Positions 60,143 through 64,000 of a stretch of 64,000 nt of DNA are shown here, piece by piece. The stretch's first letter is position 1. Each line of letters opens with the position of its first letter. A program made the translations under genes and the position numbers. Source of the DNA: CAZFOB01 sp964520325 (GTDB lineage Bacteria > Actinomycetota > JAICYB01); contig CAZFOB010000017.1 in NCBI GenBank assembly GCA_964520325.1, positions 1 to 64,000 of the forward strand, in the 5' to 3' direction. The notes below the pieces were generated by a model. It did not search any database. It saw only the letters and a program-made list of their open reading frames with translations, and was not told where the DNA came from.

Positions 60143-60175
60143 GTGTTGCGCAGCTTCGTAGTCATCATTCGGTAG
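60143..60175 (+). CDS. leuB-operon leader peptide MLRSFVVIIR
   Basis: 10 codons from GTG 60143 with Val-Val-Ile-Ile in a row and one Leu, all products of the leuB-ilvE-cimA pathway. The stop TAG borders the first hairpin, as in the other leaders. Confidence 0.75.
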   Translation: MLRSFVVIIR

Positions 60176-60234
60176 GCGGACGCCTCAGGCGTCCGCCTCA
60201 GCAGCCTCTCGTCCGAACGGACGGGAGGTTTTTT
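60174..60234 (+). terminator. leuB attenuator: hairpin plus terminator
   Basis: Hairpin GGCGGACGCC-TCA-GGCGTCCGCC (60175-60197), then terminator CCTCTCGTCCG-AA-CGGACGGGAGG (60205-60228) and six T. CGGACG occurs both in the first hairpin's left arm and in the terminator's right arm, so the first can replace the second in pairing with CGTCCG: an antiterminator. Confidence 0.8.
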
Positions 60235-60246
60235 CTTGGAGAAACC

Positions 60247-61326
60247 GTGAGCAAGAGTTACAAGATCGCAGTGATACCCGGCGACGGAACCGGCCCCGAG
60301 ATGATCGGTGAGGGGTTGAAAGTGCTGGACGCCGTCGAGCAGCGTTTCGGGGTGAAGACCGAGCGCGTTGTCCACGACATCGGCACCGGCCGCTATGCAC
60401 GGGACGGTGAAGTGCTTCCGGACGCCGTCCTCGAGGAGCTCAAGAGCGTGGCCGCGATCTACAAGGGACCTGTCGGCTCCCGTTATCCCGGCGACGACGT
60501 TCCTCCGGGGATCCTCGAGCGCGGTCTCATCTTGCGTATCCGCTTCGAGCTCGACCAATACATCAACCTTCGCCCGGTGAAGCTCTTCGAAGGCGTGCCC
60601 ACACCGGTGGCCGACAAAGGTCCAAAAGACATCGACTTCGTCGTCGTCCGAGAGAACACGGAGGGGATGTACTCGGGCGTCGGTGGCCTGTTCAAGAAGG
60701 ACACATCGGACGAGGTCGCGCTCCAGACCAGCGTGAACACGCGCACGGGAGTCGAGCGCTGCATCCGCTACGCGTTCGATCTGGCGATGCTGCGCGAGCG
60801 GAAGAAGCTGACGCTCGTGCACAAGACGAATGTTCTGACCTACGCGGGGGAGCTCTGGGAACGCACCTTCCAGTCGGTAGGGGAGGAGTATCCCGACGTG
60901 ACGCGCGATTACGCGCACGTCGATGCGTGGTGTACCTACGTTGTGCAGTCGCCGGAGCGATTCGACGTCGTCGTGACCGACAACCTCTTCGGCGACATCA
61001 TCACCGACCTCGCCGCGGCTGTTCAGGGCGGGATGGGCGTGGCCGCGAGCGGAAATCTCAACCCTGAAGGCGTTTCGATGTTCGAGCAGATCGGAGGCAC
61101 GGCTCCCGACTTCGCCGGTCTGGGCGTGATCAATCCGATGGCCGCCATCGGCGCGCTCCAGATGATGCTCGCGCATCTCGGGGAGGTCGACGCGGCGTCT
61201 GCTGTAGAAAACGGCATGGCGCAGACATTCCCGCGCCTGAACGGGATGGGCGCGGGGGAGATGGGATACTCGACCTCGGAGGTTGGAGACATGGTCGCCG
61301 CCTCCGTGACGGACTCAGGGGGTTAA
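60247..61326 (+). CDS. leuB: 3-isopropylmalate dehydrogenase
   Basis: 359 residues from GTG 60247, with GGAG upstream. Oxidative decarboxylase of the isocitrate/isopropylmalate family: KIAVIPGDGTGPEM, the RIRFELDQYINLRP substrate segment, RENTEGMYSG, and VTDNLFGDIITDLAA. Makes 2-ketoisocaproate in leucine synthesis and may also oxidise methylmalate from the CimA route. leuCD are not in the window. Controlled by the leader attenuator. Confidence 0.93.
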   Translation: MSKSYKIAVIPGDGTGPEMIGEGLKVLDAVEQRFGVKTERVVHDIGTGRYARDGEVLPDAVLEELKSVAAIYKGPVGSRYPGDDVPPGILERGLILRIRFELDQYINLRPVKLFEGVPTPVADKGPKDIDFVVVRENTEGMYSGVGGLFKKDTSDEVALQTSVNTRTGVERCIRYAFDLAMLRERKKLTLVHKTNVLTYAGELWERTFQSVGEEYPDVTRDYAHVDAWCTYVVQSPERFDVVVTDNLFGDIITDLAAAVQGGMGVAASGNLNPEGVSMFEQIGGTAPDFAGLGVINPMAAIGALQMMLAHLGEVDAASAVENGMAQTFPRLNGMGAGEMGYSTSEVGDMVAASVTDSGG

Positions 61327-61331
61327 GAACG

Positions 61332-62246
61332 ATGCCGATCGAGAAGACGTCGAAGATCTGGATGGATGGCAAGCTCGTCGATTGGGACGATGCGAACGTG
61401 CACGTGCTCACGCACACACTGCACTATGGGGCAGGAGTGTTCGAGGGCATCCGCGCATACAAGGCCAAGCAGGGCACTGCGGTGTTCCGCCTGACCGATC
61501 ACATGCGGCGCCTGCTGCGCTCGGCGAAGATCCTGATGATGGACGTTCCGTTCTCCGTCGAGCAGCTCGTCGACGCGACCAAACACACACTGCGGGAGAA
61601 CAAGCTCGAGGCCGGCTACATCCGTCCGCTCGTGTACTTCGGCTACGGGGAGATGGGCCTGAACCCGCTCAACAACCCGGTGCAGGTTTCGATCGCCGCG
61701 TGGCCGTGGGGCACCTACCTCGGTGACGAGGGCCTCGCGCACGGCATCCGGGTCAAGATCTCGTCCTGGGACCGGATCGACGCCAACGCGTATCCGCCAC
61801 AGATGAAGTCGACCGGCGGGTATCTGAACTCGATCCTCGCCAAGCTCGAAGTGCTCAAGGCCGGGTACGAGGAGGCATTGTTCCTCACGCCGAGCGGTTA
61901 CATCGCCGAGGGTCCGGGCGAGAGCTTCTTCCTCGTGCGCGACGGCGTGATCTTCACACCGCCGACGTCCTCATCAGGCCTTGATTCGATCACGCGTGAA
62001 TCGGTCATCACCATCGCACGCGACCTCGGATACGAGGTTCGGGAGCTGAACCTCGTCCGCACGGACGCGTACCTCGCCGATGAGGCGTTCTTCACCGGAA
62101 CCGCTGCTGAGCTCACACCCATCCGCGAGATCGACGACCGCACGATCGGCGAGCCGGGCCCGATCACCAAGAAGCTGCAAGAGACCTTCTTCGCCGCGAC
62201 CAAGGGCGAGGTCGAGACCTACCGGGAGTGGAATGAGTACCTCTAA
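61332..62246 (+). CDS. ilvE: Branched-chain amino-acid aminotransferase
   Basis: 304 residues. Fold-type IV PLP enzyme: PLP Lys in PPQMKSTGGYLNS, then TPSGYIAEGPGESFFLVRDG and STSG-like SSSGLDSITRESV. Final transamination step to Leu, Ile and Val. It follows leuB by 5 bases and overlaps cimA by 14 bases. Confidence 0.95.
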   Translation: MPIEKTSKIWMDGKLVDWDDANVHVLTHTLHYGAGVFEGIRAYKAKQGTAVFRLTDHMRRLLRSAKILMMDVPFSVEQLVDATKHTLRENKLEAGYIRPLVYFGYGEMGLNPLNNPVQVSIAAWPWGTYLGDEGLAHGIRVKISSWDRIDANAYPPQMKSTGGYLNSILAKLEVLKAGYEEALFLTPSGYIAEGPGESFFLVRDGVIFTPPTSSSGLDSITRESVITIARDLGYEVRELNLVRTDAYLADEAFFTGTAAELTPIREIDDRTIGEPGPITKKLQETFFAATKGEVETYREWNEYL

Positions 62247-63822
62247 AAAGGGCGGCCTCGTCCTCTTCGACACGACCCTACGTGACGGGGCCCAGATGGA
62301 GGGCCTCACGCTCACGGTCGATGACAAGCTGCGTATCGCGCAGAAGATCGACGAGCTCGGCGTGCAGTACATCGAGGGCGGGTGGCCGGGTTCCAACCCG
62401 AAAGACGAGGAGTTCTTCGCACGCGCCGGGAGCGAGCTCCGGCTGAAGCACGCGAAGCTCGTCACGTTCAGCTCGACGCGGCGTCCCGGTACCACGCCCG
62501 GCAAGGACCCGAATCTGCGCATCACGGTGGGGGCCGCGACGCCGGTGGTGTGCATCGTCGGCAAGTCGTGGGACCTCCACGTCCGCGAGGCGCTGCGCAC
62601 GACGCTCGACGAGAATCTGAAGATGGTTGGGGAGACGGTCAAGTACCTGAAACGTCACTTCGACGAGGTGTTCTTCGACGCCGAGCATTTCTTCGACGGC
62701 TTCAAGCGCGCTCCGGAATATGCCATGCGCGTGCTCGAAGCGGCCGCGGAGAGCGGCGCCGACTGCGTCGTGCTGTGTGACACCAACGGCGGATGCCTTC
62801 CGCACGAGATCTCTGAGATCGTGGCGCAGGTGCGCACGGGTTTTCGGGAGATCGACTTAGGGATCCATTGCCACAACGACACCGATTGCGCCGTTGCGAA
62901 TTCGCTCGCGGCGGTTGATGCCGGCGCGGTCCACATCCAAGGGGCGATGAACGGCTACGGCGAACGCTGTGGCAACGCCAACATCGGCTCGATCGCCGCG
63001 AACCTCGTCCTCAAGCGAGACTCGAACGTCATCACTCGCGAGCAGCTGTCGCGCTTGACCGACATCACCCACTACGTAGCGGAGATCGCGAACGTCACGC
63101 CGAACCTGCAACAGCCATACGTCGGATCATCGGCGTTCGCGCACAAAGCCGGTCTGCACGCATCGGCCGTCATCCGCCGCCGCGACCTGTACGAACACGT
63201 CGAGCCGGAGCTCGTCGGAAACATCCGCCACCTCGTCGTGAGCGAGCTTTCCGGCAAAGCCACGATCTCGGTGAAGGCGCGGGAGTTCGGCCTGGAGATC
63301 GACGACGGTGACCGCACCATCGCCGGTGTGATCCGCCGCGTGAAGGAGCTCGAGCATCTCGGCTACCACTTCGAAGCCGCCGACGCGTCCTTCGAGCTGC
63401 TCCTTCGTCGCGCAACGGGCTGGGAGCAGGAGTTCTTCTCGATCGAGAGCTTCCGGGTGATCATCGAGACCGACGCCAACGGTGCGATGTCGAGCGAGGC
63501 CACCGTGAAGCTGCATGCCAACGGTGAGCGCTACATCTCGACGGCTGAAGGCAACGGTCCCGTGAACGCTTTGGACGCAGCGCTCCGCAAGGCCCTCCTC
63601 GCGAGCTACCCGGAGCTCGCTCACATCTATCTTGCCGACTACAAAGTGCGGATCCTGAACGAGAACACCGGCACCGCGGCCACCACGCGTGTGCTGATCG
63701 AGTCGCGCGACTCCGAGAAGGAGTGGGGGACGATCGGCGTGTCCGAGAACATCGTCGAGGCGTCGTGGGAAGCGCTGCTCGACGGCTACGTCTACGGCCT
63801 ATTGCACCGTCCTCGGGCCTGA
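62233..63822 (+). CDS. cimA: (R)-citramalate synthase
   Basis: 529 residues from ATG 62233. DRE-TIM metallolyase: LVLFDTTLRDGAQMEG and GIHCHNDTDCAVANS, but QMEG in place of the QSPG of LeuA. Long C-terminal LeuA-type allosteric domain (about 410-525). Makes citramalate from pyruvate and acetyl-CoA, so isoleucine can be formed without threonine. Its presence beside leuA and leuB supports a pyruvate route to isoleucine. Its stop overlaps the next start (TGATG). Confidence 0.92.
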   Translation: MSTSKKGGLVLFDTTLRDGAQMEGLTLTVDDKLRIAQKIDELGVQYIEGGWPGSNPKDEEFFARAGSELRLKHAKLVTFSSTRRPGTTPGKDPNLRITVGAATPVVCIVGKSWDLHVREALRTTLDENLKMVGETVKYLKRHFDEVFFDAEHFFDGFKRAPEYAMRVLEAAAESGADCVVLCDTNGGCLPHEISEIVAQVRTGFREIDLGIHCHNDTDCAVANSLAAVDAGAVHIQGAMNGYGERCGNANIGSIAANLVLKRDSNVITREQLSRLTDITHYVAEIANVTPNLQQPYVGSSAFAHKAGLHASAVIRRRDLYEHVEPELVGNIRHLVVSELSGKATISVKAREFGLEIDDGDRTIAGVIRRVKELEHLGYHFEAADASFELLLRRATGWEQEFFSIESFRVIIETDANGAMSSEATVKLHANGERYISTAEGNGPVNALDAALRKALLASYPELAHIYLADYKVRILNENTGTAATTRVLIESRDSEKEWGTIGVSENIVEASWEALLDGYVYGLLHRPRA

Positions 63823-64000
63823 TGCGGTTCGCACGCTTCGCGGTCGGCTCGACGATCGGCTACGGCATCCTCGAGGACGACGGACGTTATCAAGCCATCA
63901 CGACAACGCCGTTCCTCCCGTGGGAGACGACCAATGAGTACTTCGATGCCTCTTCTGTGCGACTGCTGGCCCCCGTGCTGCCGAGCAAGGTCGTTGCGAT
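63822..64000 (+). CDS. FAH-family protein, N-terminal part (cut by window end)
   Basis: At least 59 residues; the window ends before the catalytic domain. Begins MRFARFAVGSTIGYGILEDD and reaches VRLLAPVLPSKVVA, typical of the N-terminal domain in front of the fumarylacetoacetate hydrolase fold (before a GRNY motif). Coupled to cimA (TGATG). Function cannot be told from this part. Confidence 0.75.
   Translation, partial: MRFARFAVGSTIGYGILEDDGRYQAITTTPFLPWETTNEYFDASSVRLLAPVLPSKVVA

Noticed and set aside
1..64000. tRNA, rRNA, CRISPR arrays, insertion sequences, phage genes
   Set aside because: None recognised by reading both strands; no transposase, integrase or phage structural protein is present. 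A covariance-model search was not possible here.

Overview
The window is high-GC DNA with dense coding, many GTG starts, ATGA/GTGA start-stop overlaps and several genes whose -10 box lies about 10 nt before the start codon (leaderless mRNAs). A mycothiol-dependent (MDMPI-type) enzyme, an IcmA-like acyl-CoA mutase with MeaB, a MurA with the Cys-to-Asp active site and a GatCAB amidotransferase point to an actinobacterium (Actinomycetota), probably a lineage outside the well-studied genera. That placement is inference from gene content; no rRNA or tRNA gene was seen.

Layout. 0.1-2.5 kb: accessory segment with a DinB-fold protein between two copies of an intergenic repeat, a frameshifted nucleoside deoxyribosyltransferase-like gene and an AAA ATPase behind a leaderless promoter with a large dyad. 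2.6-8.8 kb: SpoIID-like protein, secreted metalloprotease, murA, SCP2 protein, meaB, SDR. 8.8-12.5 kb: toxin-antitoxin-like pair with a perfect operator palindrome, two VOC proteins in tandem, cupin/TetR pair, relic of a nucleotidyl cyclase. 12.5-22 kb: MarR/acyl-CoA mutase divergon, duplicated two-domain GNAT proteins, penicillin acylase-family hydrolase divergent from a membrane protein-tetR operon. 22-28.6 kb: nadA, nicotinamidase-like protein without its catalytic Cys, enoyl-CoA hydratase, thioesterase behind a 44-bp tandem duplication, receiver protein, NarL-type two-component pair, cNMP-binding protein, galT-like gene. 28.6-40.6 kb: housekeeping run (cysteine desulfurase, mnmA, membrane beta-propeller, ligA, gatC, gatA, a pair of M16 peptidases, gatB) closed by a terminator. 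40.7-48 kb: DUF1697, ilvD, a GH13 glucosidase, a DedA-like protein and two PQQ-type sugar dehydrogenases.

48-64 kb is an amino-acid biosynthesis block: ilvB-ilvN, a DUF4143 ATPase module, an aminotransferase-serA pair, leuA, then leuB-ilvE-cimA and the start of an FAH-family gene. Four units here begin with a short leader peptide rich in the relevant amino acid: Leu/Val/Ile before ilvB, Ser before the serA operon, Leu before leuA, Val/Ile before leuB. Three leaders continue into a hairpin and a U-tract terminator with related sequence (transcription attenuators). The leuA leader instead ends in a hairpin that buries the Shine-Dalgarno sequence. The serine leader is the most unusual member.

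Other points of interest are a compact structured element at 57.03-57.16 kb that carries a complement of the 16S rRNA 3' tail and a 12-codon ORF, a GatB with an in-frame N-terminal membrane domain, active-site changes in PncA-like, MurA and mutase proteins, and several unusually clear operators (nested dyad at 1.29 kb, palindromes at 8.85 and 19.19 kb, 23-bp triplicate repeat at 50.65 kb).
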